Shown: positions 23,241 through 34,662 of the stretch, in pieces | How positions within the stretch are numbered: position 1 is the first letter of the stretch | How the letters are laid out: the number at the start of each line of letters is the position of its first letter | DNA from: Acephala macrosclerotiorum | Lineage: Eukaryota; Ascomycota; Leotiomycetes; Helotiales; Mollisiaceae | NCBI GenBank assembly: GCA_014904845.1 | Contig: MU119335.1 | Location: 1-64,000 of the forward strand | Direction: 5' to 3' | DNA: 64,000 nt | Program-made: the position numbers and the translations under genes | The notes under the pieces: model-generated | The model's input: the letters and a program-made list of their open reading frames with translations, nothing else | The model's database searches: none | What the model was told of the DNA's origin: nothing

Positions 23241-24429
23241 ACCTAGTGGTGCATAAATACCTGCTATATTCTAACATACGAATACTTTTTAGAGAACCGA
23301 GCTTCGGCTTCATATGATCGTATCGGTACATATGAGCCCATGAGGTTAGGTAATGTTGAAGCTTCGGCAGGTTGCAAAAGATCTAGGCCGAATTGGTGCC
23401 GCTGCATAGCGATTTGGGAGACCGGGTACCTAAACTCTTGTTGATAGCCGTGTATGTGTTTGTAGCTATATCATTCTTCGTGTAAGGAAGGTCGTCGAAG
23501 GGTGCCTGCCTGACGGGTGACTTTTCGACCTTGTGAAGCTTCCGGCAAGCTTGAAATGCGATGTGGGAAGGCATATCTTTTCCCAACAGAAACAGGAGAG
23601 CTTTTTTCTCTTTCTTAGTTTGAAGTTTCTGACTTATTAAACCACCTGCAGAACCCTTGGCTTGCACACTCGGATCTCCCAAGCGTTCCAGAAATGTTGT
23701 CCAAGGATGTCATTGATCGGCTTGGAGTAGAAGGCGAATGCTGCTGTAGACTCGGGAGGCAGAAAGGGAACGATGAGCAAATGAGCACGACCGGTAGGTC
23801 TTTCAATGGCAAGTGCACCAGGCTGTGAGGCTTGGCTTTGGGATTCCTCGTCTAGGACGCAAGTGGCTTTTCGAGAATGGTTTGTCGAGCCGAAGAAGTG
23901 TCGAAAGGTCGCCGGACCCGACTGAGCACTCATGATACGCTCAGTAGCGACAGGAACGCCCTCAGGAGCTTACCCGCCGCAGGCAAGTTCTGCCGCATTG
24001 ATTTGCCAAATACATGTTGTCAAATATTCTGGTCGGTGACAGGCTAAGCGATGAGGCGTGAGCCTTGTTGTATGCAGTGACGCAGCCGTTTCGCTTTGCT
24101 GTTGTGCGCCCTCGAGTTCTTCACGCACCTCATTCGTTCTCCTCGAGTCGCAAAGATGCCCCCATACGCCCTCGCGCCCCCCCATGCGGCCTTCGAGTCC
24201 TCGGGCTTTCTCGAACAGCCTTGTGCAAACGCATCTAAGGTTCGTCTGATTGCGAGCTGGCGTAGAGAAAATTCCTCAATCATCAATTATCAACTGCTCA
24301 GGCCCATCCCAATTCAGCTCGCCGACTCCAAACGTACTATCTTGTCAAGCAAAAGGCTTTTCTGACACTTCAAGGCCCGAGTCATTTGCACCCATCCGTC
24401 GAAGTTACCTTCGAGTCCGAAAAAGGAAT
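23241..24429. other. Intergenic with unassigned minus-strand ORF
   Basis: The minus frame 23933-23637 (98 codons, starts MSAQSGPATFRHFFG, contains RAHLLIVPFLPPE) is the only frame of note. No motif or splice partner was found. The rest is the upstream region of the C2H2 gene. Confidence 0.3.
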
Positions 24430-27294
24430 ATGCTAGACGATGTTGCTTTTGGGCCCTATCAGGGTCGAGATCGAGACTCGGAAGTGTTGGGTAAAATCAC
24501 CAATCATCAACTACTATACAATCCTCAGCTATTCGATGGCTCCATGAGCAGGAACGATTTGTCTACCACTGGCATGCCGCAAGGAGCTTTCTCTGTTACT
24601 TCGTCCGTTGGAAATCAGCACCAACCTCCGAACCATCATCCTCAACCTCTCTCGGTTGATTTAAACTACGACAAGAACAACTTCACCGGCCTAGATGGAC
24701 TCAAAGGATTCAATGATTCGTCACCTTGGGCGTCTAATGTCGAATTTTCAGCTTCTTCTGAGCTTTTTGACACGAGTCTTCAGGCCTTCAGTTCTTACGA
24801 CGTGCCGACTACCATTACGGAAGCAGGGAAGATGAATGGCAACTCAAACCCCTATGTCGCTTCTCCAATGTCCCTCAAGCGTCTTCCACCGACCCGTCAT
24901 TCAAGTGGCAGTGGGATGGGTCTTGGAACTCATCGCCAATGGTCACCCCTCCGTTCCCGTGTCCAGGACAAGGTCATTAAACCGAAAAAGACCAGCTCTG
25001 GAAGTTCGCGTCTAAGGGAGGCACTGAACCATCTCGAGTCAGCCAAGAATGCTCTTAAGCCCTACAGTCACTTTCTGGCTCTCGTCGGTCATCTGGAAGA
25101 ATCAATACTCCAACACATGATAACTGACACTCGCAAAGACCATGCCACGGCCGGGTTGAGCTCTTGGGACAGCGACTCTACTTACCAATCAATGAATCAG
25201 GTTTCGGCGGCAGAAGATACGGAGTCTCTTGGAACTTCATTCGACTTGTATTTTGAAGGCCACTCTTGCGGTTCAAAGGCCGACGAGGGCCATTAGTATG
25301 TAATTGACAATTCTGACCACATGAACGTGGCGCTGGACAATGACACTGAGACACCTCGCCACATACAACCAGGAGCGATACTTTATCAATGCGTTTTCCA
25401 ACGGTCAGGACAAGCCTGCCGATTCGAGACCCAAAGAAGGAGCGACTGGGTTCGTCATGGAGAATCTGATGAACACTTCCCACAAAAACGCTACTTGTGT
25501 ATTTTGTGTATCAATTCCCATCATGACGAACACGGCAATCCTGTCTGTGCATATTGCCTTACATCTATTTCAGCTCTGGGGAATAACAAGCAGCACTACC
25601 TCCAATGTCCACAAGCTCGTGAGAGTAAGCACACCTTCAATGGCTCCCGAGACGATCATTTCAAAGGGCATCTCAAGAGACATCATAGTCTGCCTGGCAT
25701 TGGAGCTGAGCAATCAACCTGGACTTTCAGTGTCCAGAACGATTGGCCGAGCGAGTGTGGATTCTGTGGTGATCTGTTTCTCTCTTGGCAGGAGAGAATA
25801 AACCACATCGCAGGCCACTTTCGAGAAGGCAAGGACGTCTCTGCTTGGAGACTTCCATTCAGGAAAGCAAAACCTCCTCGGGATTATGGACCTGGCATCG
25901 ATCACTACAAGGGGTTTGATGACGGCAGCGACAACGACGACGACGATGATGGAAATGATCACTTCGGAGGCGGTGGAAGCAGGCCGACCGCTGGAATGTT
26001 CTTCGGCTCTTCTGGTGCTTCAGGTCCATCGCAGACGAGCTCTTCTGACTTTGACTTGCAAGGTTGGTCTTCGTTCTATAACGGCAATGCGCTCGCATCG
26101 GGGTCGGAGAGCTATGATAGCGAGCTCAAGGTCCAAGAATACCTCAAGCATCAATCGATGAACGATCAACTCAGCGATGAGAGCGAAAATAGCCAAATGG
26201 ACGACTCCTGTCTTTTTGACACAGGAAGTGAGGCTTCAAATGCTTCAAACAGTCGAGAGGAAGGCGAAGGATCTGGCAAGGCAGTCCATAACATTTATTG
26301 GCAGTTTAGACGAGGTTGCAGGCGGGAGAGACGAGATCCTTTCACATTGATGGTTCTCGAGCGGCCTGAGTCTATACTTCAAGCTATAGAACGCCGTGTC
26401 AAACCTATGCATGAACACTGTGGTCGTGATCAAGGGCACCTCGAGCATGGACCATCGTATGAATCTCATGGAGATGAAGACCATCTTGAGGCGACTTTCT
26501 GTTCGGACCGATACGAAGACTGGCATACTCACGCTCTTTTCCACCTCAAAAGTCGCTTCGAATTAGCCAAGACCGGGGAGTGTACTTGTCAACATGGCTT
26601 TTACCAAAGGGTCAAACCTTTCGAGACGAGCGGCGATAAAGTGTTCTGGAGGACCGAATCCTGGCAGGATCATTCTTCCAATGACAAACTTCCTCCCAGA
26701 CTAGAACACCTACTAAACCCCAGACTTCCACCATATCCCAATATAGATCTAGTCGATCAGCTTTGCCAACACCCACCAGACGAAGACATTGAAGGGTGGA
26801 AGGAGGAGGGCTTCGATTCCGGTTGGAAGTGCTGCATGTGTCTCAAAGATATTCGAGGGGATTACCCTCGCAAGCCACCCACGGAATCTCAGGATTATCG
26901 TTGGTGGGAATGCTTCAAATGTTGGGCAGTGATTCATGTTGAGGATTATCCTCGCACGCTACTCATCGAACCTCACGATCATCGTCAGTCGGCGTGCTCC
27001 ATCTGTAGCCACGATAGTCGTACTCAGTACGGAGATATGAGGAATGGAAGAGATCCCGGTGTTGGCTATATGAGTGTGATACCACAAACGACCCATTTTT
27101 GGCTTATCACCATGGATAGAGAAGGACGCAACTTCCAGATGCATCAATTATGTGAAGCTAGACTGCTTCTTCAGACAGTATTTCCTAGAGTATTTCCTAG
27201 AGTATTTCCTTTTGGGGAGTCCGTAATTCTGGGGCTTTTTGTGATACAGCATGGCCGAGGATGGTTCTTTACAAGACCCGACAACTACATTTGA
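24430..27294 (+). pseudogene. C2H2 zinc-finger protein interrupted by one TAG
   Basis: Two long ORFs share one frame: 24430-25296 (288 codons) and 25321-27294 (657 codons), separated only by TAG at 25294-25296. The first half is disordered (Ser/Asn/Pro-rich) with a helical LREALNHLESAKNALKPY block. The second begins with YQCVFQRSGQACRFETQRRS followed by DWVRH. It then has KRYLCILC...CAYCLTSISALGNNKQHYLQC, a classical finger CGFCGDLFLSWQERINHIAGH (C-x2-C-x12-H-x3-H), acidic GSDNDDDDDGND, and a Cys-rich end (CCMCLKDI, CFKCW, CSIC). This layout is common in Leotiomycete and Sordariomycete C2H2-domain proteins of unknown role. A GTATGT overlaps the stop, but no downstream AG restores frame, so a nonsense change, or two genes, is more likely than an intron. 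Confidence 0.6.
27178..27212 (+). repeat. Three copies of a 12-bp unit inside the C2H2 ORF
   Basis: GTATTTCCTAGA repeats nearly three times, encoding VFPR-VFPR-VFP near the C-terminus of the zinc-finger protein. Likely replication slippage, frame-preserving. Confidence 0.8.
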
Positions 27295-27385
27295 TTTGAC
27301 ATCGTTGTGGAGGAGTAAAACTCAGAAGATAATATAATTGTAGAAGAGTTATAGAGCTACTTAGATTTCTACAAGGAGGGCGCTA

Positions 27386-27670
27386 ACGAGCCTGGGATTA
27401 TAAGTCTGTGCTTTTCAGGCTGTTTTTAGGCTACTTTTTCGCGAAGAACTTTCAAGTCTACGCCGTTACTTAAAAAGTATAAAACAACTACAAATTAAAA
27501 TCTTTTAAGACCGTAGTTTATTATTTGACAAAAACTAAAGTATCTTTTTACAAATTAATTAAGTATGTTTATATTTTGATTCAAAAGTCGATATTCGGTT
27601 TTAGCGTTTATTTATTAGCGAGAAGCCCTGAAAAGCCCTGAAAAGCACAGACTTATGATCCCAGGCTCGT
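27386..27670. mobile_element. MITE-like element with about 35-bp terminal inverted repeats
   Basis: The left arm begins ACGAGCCTGGGATTATAAG (27386) and continues through CTGTGCTTTTCAGG. The right arm ends CCCAGGCTCGT at 27670 and is its reverse complement apart from about one substitution and one extra C. The 285-bp span has an AT-rich non-coding interior. TA lies directly left of the left arm; the right flank begins AAAG, so a target duplication is not clear-cut. It lies just downstream of the C2H2 ORF. Confidence 0.7.
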
Positions 27671-28137
27671 AAAGCAAGCATATTTGAATAGTATTAATAT
27701 TAGAGTACATAATTCGTTCCTAGTCCTGAGGATTCCTCACGACCACTGCCCCAGCCTCTGACGCATTTCTTGATGTGAAAGATAAAAATTGAGGTCTTTG
27801 TATCTGCCTAGAGACGTGTACAGGGGAGGTTGGAGGACTCGCATTCTTGGCGACAAGCGAGGGGAGGCGAGGAACTGGTCCAAATTTGCTTTGATGAAAC
27901 CGTAATAGATCGGGAGCTTCGAATTGTTGAGCATAAATTCAGACATTTGTATGCGACGAAATGCAATAAGATCTTCCAGAGTGAGATGTCTTCTGGCGAC
28001 GAGTAGTCGGAGTGTGATCTGTACTACAGCTCCATCCTTCTACTGATCGTAATCAAACAATGATACTTCTCATTTAATGCTGCTCTGAACTTAGAGCATT
28101 TGCGATAAATTGATGTTACATTCGTTGAAGGCGTAAA

Positions 28138-29382
28138 CTATTTCTTCCCAGCCTTCAACATCGCCTCTCTCATCGCCGCTCTCGCGGTCCTACTACCACC
28201 CAACTTCGGACCTTTCATAACCTCTTCTTCCTTCTTCCCAGCAGCAGTTCTAGCAACAGGTTGAGGAGGGCCAGCTTTCTTTCGTTGTCGTTGAGAGACT
28301 GCGTCCATAAACTCTCTTCTGAATTCCTCTGCTATTCTGTCATCGGCTGCTTGATCGTCTCCTGTTGATGGCTGTTCGACAGTTGGTTCTTCGTAGATTT
28401 CCACTGTAGATTATTAGTGATGTTCTCAAGAGCAAGAGTGATGGAACATACATCTGTTCTCTCTCAGGACCTCCTCTACCAGCTTATCCCTCGCGATATC
28501 ATCACTGCCTCTTTTTTTCCGACCTCGCCATGGCTTCCCGTCCGGACCTAATCTGACCTTGCCAGGTTTCCCCTTGCCTTTGCCATTTTGCTGATCCTCT
28601 TCAACGACAGTCTCGCCATTCTGTATCCGTCTCGCACGATTCGTCATCTCCACATTCCTCGATCGAACATCGTCGCCCAAATCGACTTCTTGAAGCTTGC
28701 CAAGAGCAGCAGGCTGTCGTTGAACATCTGCTGCGTCTTTTGACTTGCTTGCGTGACCTATGGGGTCCTTCCCAGCTGTAGTATGTGATGCAGAAGCACT
28801 TTGTGGATGTGCACCCTCAAGTGCTCGACGTTTAGCCAATTCGGAATCTATATATGCCATCCTTCCTTCGTCAGTCACTGTCCTTATCCTCTCCCAAATC
28901 CATTCCTAGGGGATCACTCACATATGCCTATTCACATCTCCCACCGCTCCCGTTTGCGGCGCAAATTTCCTCGGGACTCCGTTCTCTACTAATCCTCCAG
29001 ATTGTTCCGAAGCTTCAGTATGCTGTACCAGGGCGCTTTCGTCGTCTTTTGGGGGGTGTGATGCAGTCTCGGCGCGAAATTCTACCCCTCCTACGCGTTT
29101 CTTCATCTTTCGCATTCGAAGGATCTCAGCCATAGGCATGGGTACACCTTCGACTCCTTCGACTTCTTCGCCATCATCTTTAACTAGGTTGCTACTCGCT
29201 GAGGAGATCAGCTCATCGAGGCTTTGTGGGTTCGTGGAGGGGGAGAGGGGTGTTGATGTTGTTGGTGGAGAGGTGGCTGTAGTTTCATCGTCGTTCTCCG
29301 TGGTGCGCTGGCGGTAGACTTTGCGCTTCTTACTAGGTCGGAATAGTATCGTATTCGCAGATTCGGGAGGCGGAGAAGCCAT
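28138..29382 (-). CDS. tls1: Hep59/Tls1-family protein (C9orf78-like)
   Basis: Exons 29382-28922, 28861-28452 and 28403-28138 (phases 2 and 1) give 378 aa. FRPSKKRKVYRQR near the N-terminus, LDELISSASSNLVKDDGEEV, the conserved MAEILRMRKMKKRVGGVEFR block and QTGAVGDVNRHMMAYIDSEL are the signatures of the Hep59 family. In fission yeast, Tls1 binds the spliceosome factor Brr2 and affects splicing of telomere-associated transcripts. The C-terminal half is Lys/Arg-rich (GKGKPGKVRLGPDGKPWRG, then RKKRG) and ends in a basic helix (RTARAAMREAMLKAGKK). The exon 1-2 join falls inside the HMMAYID motif, which supports the splice. An upstream in-frame ATG at 29490 exists, but MASPPPES is the better start. 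Probably nuclear. Confidence 0.85.
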
Positions 29383-29931
29383 TGTTGTTGTTTGGTCTTG
29401 TTGTGGAGTGATGTGAGAGGTTAAGGCTCGAGGTTGACTTGAAATCCGGGGTAACAGGGATCCGAAATTGGCAGATTTTAGACTGGTCAAACTAAAGAGC
29501 TTCTCTCCGTTGTGAAACTATTTTCTTGCATTACTTTTTTCGTTGATAACAAATACTAGCTTTACAGCTGTTCGAGTGATGCACATAGCTGTATTGTGAA
29601 AACGAGCGTTTCTTAAGCCATTTCACAATGACAGCAGTTATGACGTGTCGACGTGTCGCGACTTCCCTCGAAGCTCGATAGAATCTCTTTTAAAGCGTTG
29701 ATCTTTCAGTCAACTTTATTTTCACACGCGACTTAATGTTTATTTAGCATTCTTCTATTTCATAAGCCTTGCGTTATCTATGAGCAAGACAAATATCGAG
29801 CACCCAGTATCGGACTGCTCTACTCGGTCTGCCTGCAGCTCTCTAGCCGAAAGAGTCAACCCAGCCTCCTTCAAAGAGCCTCGAGTCTTCACGCAAGTCC
29901 TTCCAACACTTCTTTGCTTCTCTAAAGCGCT
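29383..29931. promoter_or_regulatory. Divergent promoter region, tls1 / 2EXR gene
   Basis: 549 bp between two divergently transcribed genes. No other coding frame is present. CT-rich tracts precede the 2EXR gene start (about 29870-29925). No individual binding site can be assigned. Confidence 0.45.
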
Positions 29932-31138
29932 ATGGATCCAGAAACACCGAAGTACATGAGGCCTACAAGGTCGTCTCTCGGCCGCGTCACACCAAAAGTC
30001 AAGCCGTCAACGTCAACTCCTAAAGACAAAATGGATGCCAAGAGACTTGAACAGCAACGACAGCTGGTCAGGCTGCGAATCGCATCTGCGGAAAAGTTAC
30101 GGCAGCTGCTCCCTCCGTCCGAGAAATGGCCAACAGTTAGCTCCGTGGAGATGCATCGAAAAAGTCTGCTGAGATCTTTAAGGACTGCACCAGCAGTCGC
30201 CTTCCTGTCTATGCAACCGACCCGCACTCCCGTTGGCGATACTTCAAGCACTCTAGCATCTCAACAACCCGCAATATCACCAGTGGACTTTCCATTCCAA
30301 GCAAGCTCTGTAAGGGACCTCTCAGTCTTTCCTCAGTTCGGGTTTCTTCCTGCCGAACTTCGGCTTCAGATTTGGGAGCAGGCTGTTTTCAACCCCAAGT
30401 TCATTGAGATACAATACTATACCGATTCACCGAATCCACGGATAGTCAATCACAGGCGATATGATCCGTTGTATTCTGTCTGTAAAGAAAGTAGGGACGT
30501 CGCTCAAGCATTAGCAGGATCTTCCGTCGTCAGGCCAATGTCACGGGTCGTGTTGCACTCGCCGCGGTAAGCTTCAACCTGCTCAACACAGAATAACATG
30601 CTAACGTTTCAGCTGGAATGCCCGCAGATCTCATTTGCCAATCCCTGAACCCACCTTTGTCCCGGAGCGTGACACGCTATTCTTCCGCCCTATGGATCAT
30701 TCGTTGGAGAACAGAGTTATAACCCTCTGGTCGGCTTTCCGGGGATTGCATCGTATCGAACATATAGCTATTCCTCTGGATCTCAAGAGGCCTATACCAC
30801 ACAGTGCACAATGGATATCCGACATGTCCGACCGGTTCTTTCTAAATCTCAAGACCTTGACTTTTATGCTTGGATGTGAGGAGAAGTCTTGGCTGGGTGA
30901 TGCCTCAATCGAGCTGAGGGACTTGGAGCAATGGTGTATGGACGGGCGGAAGAGAACGATGAAGTTTGATCATGGGCGTTGGTGGGCGGCGATGCAGCAT
31001 TATGACGACAAGAGCCCGTTCGACATCACCGAGTTGAGTAGCAGGATGGTCGCTGAGGATGAGCAAAGATATAAACGAGTCATGGTTGGTCGCAAACCAC
31101 TCAAGGTCAGGGTAGTGGCTTGGAAAAGAAAGGTTTGA
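29932..31138 (+). CDS. 2EXR-domain protein
   Basis: Two exons (29932-30566, 30613-31138; GTAAGC...TTCAG, phase 2) give 386 aa. The N-terminal 120 residues are basic and disordered with a helical KRLEQQRQLVRLRIASAEKL segment. From about residue 130 FPQFGFLPAELRLQIWEQAV is the 2EXR hallmark. It is followed by YDPLYSVCKESRDVAQAL, DTLFFRP and a long domain rich in W and aromatic residues. 2EXR proteins are abundant in Leotiomycetes and Sordariomycetes; the function is unknown. Domain order and length are normal. Confidence 0.85.
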
Positions 31139-31768
31139 GGGTACTTTGACCGTCTTGCTTGTCACCTCAATGATGGAAAGCGGAGAATTTTTCCTTTGCC
31201 TCTCATTTAGTCATTTCATTAGTGTCTGGAAAGACGTAACGGCTCCTGGTAAGGCTGCTTAGGATGATTGAGAAATGAATATTGCTTCTGCAGAAATATC
31301 TACCCAGCACAAAGATTTCATTCTATGAAGATTAATACTCTCTCTCTTGCTCACGAAAAGCTCGTGTCAAGCAAAAGGCTTGTCGATTCTAGCATACTCC
31401 CTAAAATGGCCAACTTTTCCCGCAATTACTATATAAGTTCAATCCTCGCCGTACCACCTCGATGCCTCCATCGAAGTTCTCACAGTCTCAAGGAGTACAA
31501 TGACCCAGTATCAAACCTTCATACTACCCCGCCAATTTCTCTCCTTTAACGAGCTCAAGCTTCGTCCTCGTGCAATCCTCCTGTTAGGAACAGTGATTCT
31601 ACAAGTCGCTTGAGATGAAGCAAACGGCTTTAAATTGCGATCTGTGACACAGACTAGTAACATTTCAAATTTCCGAGCAGATGCTATTATCAAATCTCAT
31701 AATATCGTCCTCGGAGTCACACAATCAAGACCGTGATCAAGAGTCTTCCATTTCTGATTCAACTACAT
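31139..31768. other. Intergenic, convergent gene ends
   Basis: 630 bp between the 3' ends of the 2EXR gene and ALG12. Short frames at 31268-31549 (plus) and 31511-31693 (minus) are unsupported. Confidence 0.45.
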
Positions 31769-33691
31769 TTACACCTCATCCTTCACCCTCTTCAAAATCC
31801 TGATCCTCGGCTCCATCCTCGGCCCAACCCAATAGCCCCTAGTAACAACTCTCACCATATCCCTCACCAACCTAAACGTCCCAAATCGTCCAATCTCCTC
31901 CATCAACAACCTTGCTTTCAAATCCGCAATCTCCCTTTTCTCCTTTTCTTTTTCTTCATCCCATAGCGCCTTCCCCTCACCACTCTCCTCCATTCCCTTC
32001 TCAACATCTTTGCCTTCCAGCACTTCCCCATCGGATTTGGTAAGGTTGTTGGCGGCGTAAACGCGTTCTAGGTTTTCTGAGAACGAGGACCCGTCACCTG
32101 GACGGAGGAACTCGATGCCTGCGTAGGCGAAGACGGTGCCCACTACGTCCCATTTTCCGATTGCTTTTCCTGGTTCTTCCATTAGGGCGTAATCGAATTG
32201 CTCCCAAAATTCCGGCTTGAGAACTGTTTCTTCGTCTTCTGTTTTATCGTACGTGATGTTGACTTTCTTTCCATTGAGCTCAGTGCCGGAGGGAAGTTGT
32301 AAAAAGCGGGTTACACCTGTCATGCAGGAGAGGACGTCCATATGTACGTTTATGTGTGAGATTTCGTTGGGCGGTGTTGAGAGTTGGGTGTGCGAGATTA
32401 TGGAGTGGAGGTTTGCGAGGGCGTCGCCGCCGGGGTAGTTAAGGGAGGAGATAAAGAGCATGGCTGATGATGCGATAAAGCTACCACCGATAGAGGCTAT
32501 GACCAAGATGGAGCCAAGTCGGTATAGGAGGGTCTTGGATCGCCGATTCCAGATGTATGATGCGGAGAGGGCAGCGGCTGCTGTGAGTGCTGGAACGATG
32601 TAGATGATGAATCGAGCCTCTTTGTGTGGTTGCAAGCTATATATTGCAACGAAGAGAATGGAGGGAGTGACGAGCTCGCGACCTGGTGATTGTATGGCGG
32701 GCAGTGTGAGACATAATGGTATCAGGAGGACTAATATGAGCGGGTTGAGGAGCAGCTTCGGCAGGAGAGAGCTGAAGTAATATGTAAAAGGGGAGGTTCC
32801 CCAGTCCGCGGACTTGCCTTGAATGGCATTGTAGTAGAATCCAGCCAGTTCAGGCCAGATTGGGGTCTGCCAGAAGTATGAATCGATGGGTACAGAAATA
32901 GCCAGAGCAACGATGGCGCTGACAATTCCTGTTGGGACGATAGTCTGGAGAGAGATTCTGTTCTCAAGAAGCAAGTATAGTAGCTGCGAAGCCAATAGCA
33001 CCGCAATCTCAGAACGGAATATCACACCTGCAACCACGAAAAGAAAGATTCCGAACTTCTGTCTCCTTTCCTGCTCGGCTACTGAAGCTCCTGGAGCAGG
33101 AAGAAAGCTTCCAAAAGCAAATGTCGCTACATAATTTCAGCAAGGATCGCTTCAAACTGCGATGTAAACTCACTAATTCCAAATGCAAACATATTTGGCA
33201 ATGTCCTAGAAGCATAATATATAACATGAAACTGTGCTGCTTGCAACAGGGTATACCACCTCCCAACATCTTCTCCAAAAGCCAAATTCAAGCTACTCTT
33301 GTATCTCAGCAATGCGAAAGCATTGAAGAGTCCTAGTAACCCTCTCGCAATCACTTGTGCGGATTGGTATCCTTTGAGCGCGATGAATGGCTTCGAGGCT
33401 CCTGCAAGAGCGAGAGCTCCAATGAATGTGCGCGGTACAGCGCCGGAGAACGAGACATGGTCGTAGTTATCTTGTAGGAAAGATGATATATTTCGGAAGG
33501 CTATGCCATTCGTAGCTATATCGTGGGTAGCTTGGATGTTGAAGGACTCTTCGACCTTGGTGTATGGGGCGACAAGGAGGTGGAGGATGATAAGGGCAGG
33601 AATGACAGAAGGGAGAATAGCATCTGTTCAAGAGAATCAGCACCATTCTAGACAAGATTGAGAGGAAAATAATGTTACCTATGGGATGCAT
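31769..33691 (-). CDS. ALG12: ALG12 alpha-1,6-mannosyltransferase
   Basis: ER-membrane enzyme that adds the eighth mannose to the dolichol-linked N-glycan precursor using dolichol-phosphate-mannose (GT22 family). Exons 33691-33679 (13 nt), 33623-33174 and 33126-31769 give 606 aa with matching phases. The tiny first exon encodes only MHPI plus one base. Family motifs follow: VEESFNIQATHDI with the HDI signature, HVSFSGAVPRTFIGAL, RFIIYIVPA preceded by QPHKEA (the HKE signature), and DSYFWQTPIWPE with LAGFYYNAIQGKSADWG. There are many hydrophobic helices. The C-terminal 150 residues form a charged tail (EEKEKEKREIADLKARL) that is longer than in yeast. Faces YOS1, another early secretory gene, across a 430-bp promoter. 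Confidence 0.94.
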
Positions 33692-34121
33692 CTTCAAAAC
33701 TCAGGACACCAGTGTCCTGGAACAATGGACACGAAGCTCTAGAAGCTGCAAAAGATCTAAAGTGTCTGATCCAACATCAAATCACTCCATCAAGCAGTCT
33801 AGCAGTAATCTCACCACGGACACAAAAAGTCGCAGAATGTCAAGATAAGACACAAAAGCTCACAATTCACTCTCCAAATATTGCAACCTTCCTCATGCAG
33901 CCAAGCTAGCTTCCCTCCAAATCTCCCAGCCTTGTTTCCCCGAAGTGTCGCCAAACCTCGCCTGGACAGTGCACGAACACCTTGCAAACCTCAGCCTCGA
34001 GATGGCGCCCGCGATGAATCCACCCAAGCCTGCCATCTTTGCCATCTGGCAACAAGAACTTTATCCCGTCTCTGCCTACCCACCACCTCTCCTCGAAGTC
34101 AAACCTCCCCAAGACGATAAG
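33692..34121. promoter_or_regulatory. Divergent promoter region, ALG12 / YOS1
   Basis: 430 bp separating two divergent early-secretory genes. Short frames here lack motifs. Shared regulation is possible but only inferred from position. Confidence 0.45.
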
Positions 34122-34662
34122 ATGTTTCTCTTTGGCTTTGGAAACTTGATCTACGGTATTTCCCCCTTGTCGCAAACCACGGCGCATTTGGTATTGCCAG
34201 GTAGCTTCTATCGAAGAGCGCGAAGTTTGGTTTCTTATGGAGGGCATAACTTGAGGACGCGTTGCTAATTCGGTCCGCGTTGTAGTTTGTGTGCTACTTA
34301 CCAACGCCATCGCCATCCTCTCGGAAGACCGATTCCTTGCGCGTAGTACGTCCCCCATCGAGCCCTTCCAGTCCCCAGCTGCAGCTCGAAAGTCTGCCGA
34401 GATCGAACAATGTGCTAATGAAAGTGACAGTTGGCTGGTCAAACACAGTTCAAGAGCCTGGCTTCGGCCAACAAGTCGGTGGGGATGCGAGCATTAAGCA
34501 CAAGTTGGTCAATCTGATGACCAGCGTTCGGACATTGATGAGAAGTACGAATTCCCTCCCTTTATTCTCCCACACTGAGCCGGATAATAGCTGATTGGAA
34601 ACACAGTTCCGCTCATACTGATTAACACCGTCATCATACTATACGAGATATTCCTGGGCTGA
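34122..34662 (+). CDS. YOS1: YOS1, ER-to-Golgi transport membrane protein
   Basis: Four short exons (34122-34155, 34286-34345, 34431-34544, 34607-34662), every intron in phase 1, give 87 aa, matching the usual length of about 85. MFLFGFGNLIYVCVLLTNAI is the first membrane segment. It is followed by AILSEDRFLARIGW, a short hydrophilic loop, RTLMRIPLILINTVIILYEI as the second membrane segment, and FLG at the C-terminus. These are the Yos1/IER3IP1 signatures. The yeast protein is a subunit of the Yip1-Yif1 complex needed for COPII transport. No exon is longer than 114 nt, so the gene is easily missed by ORF scanning. The in-frame extension upstream of ATG 34122 is not conserved in the family. 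Confidence 0.92.
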
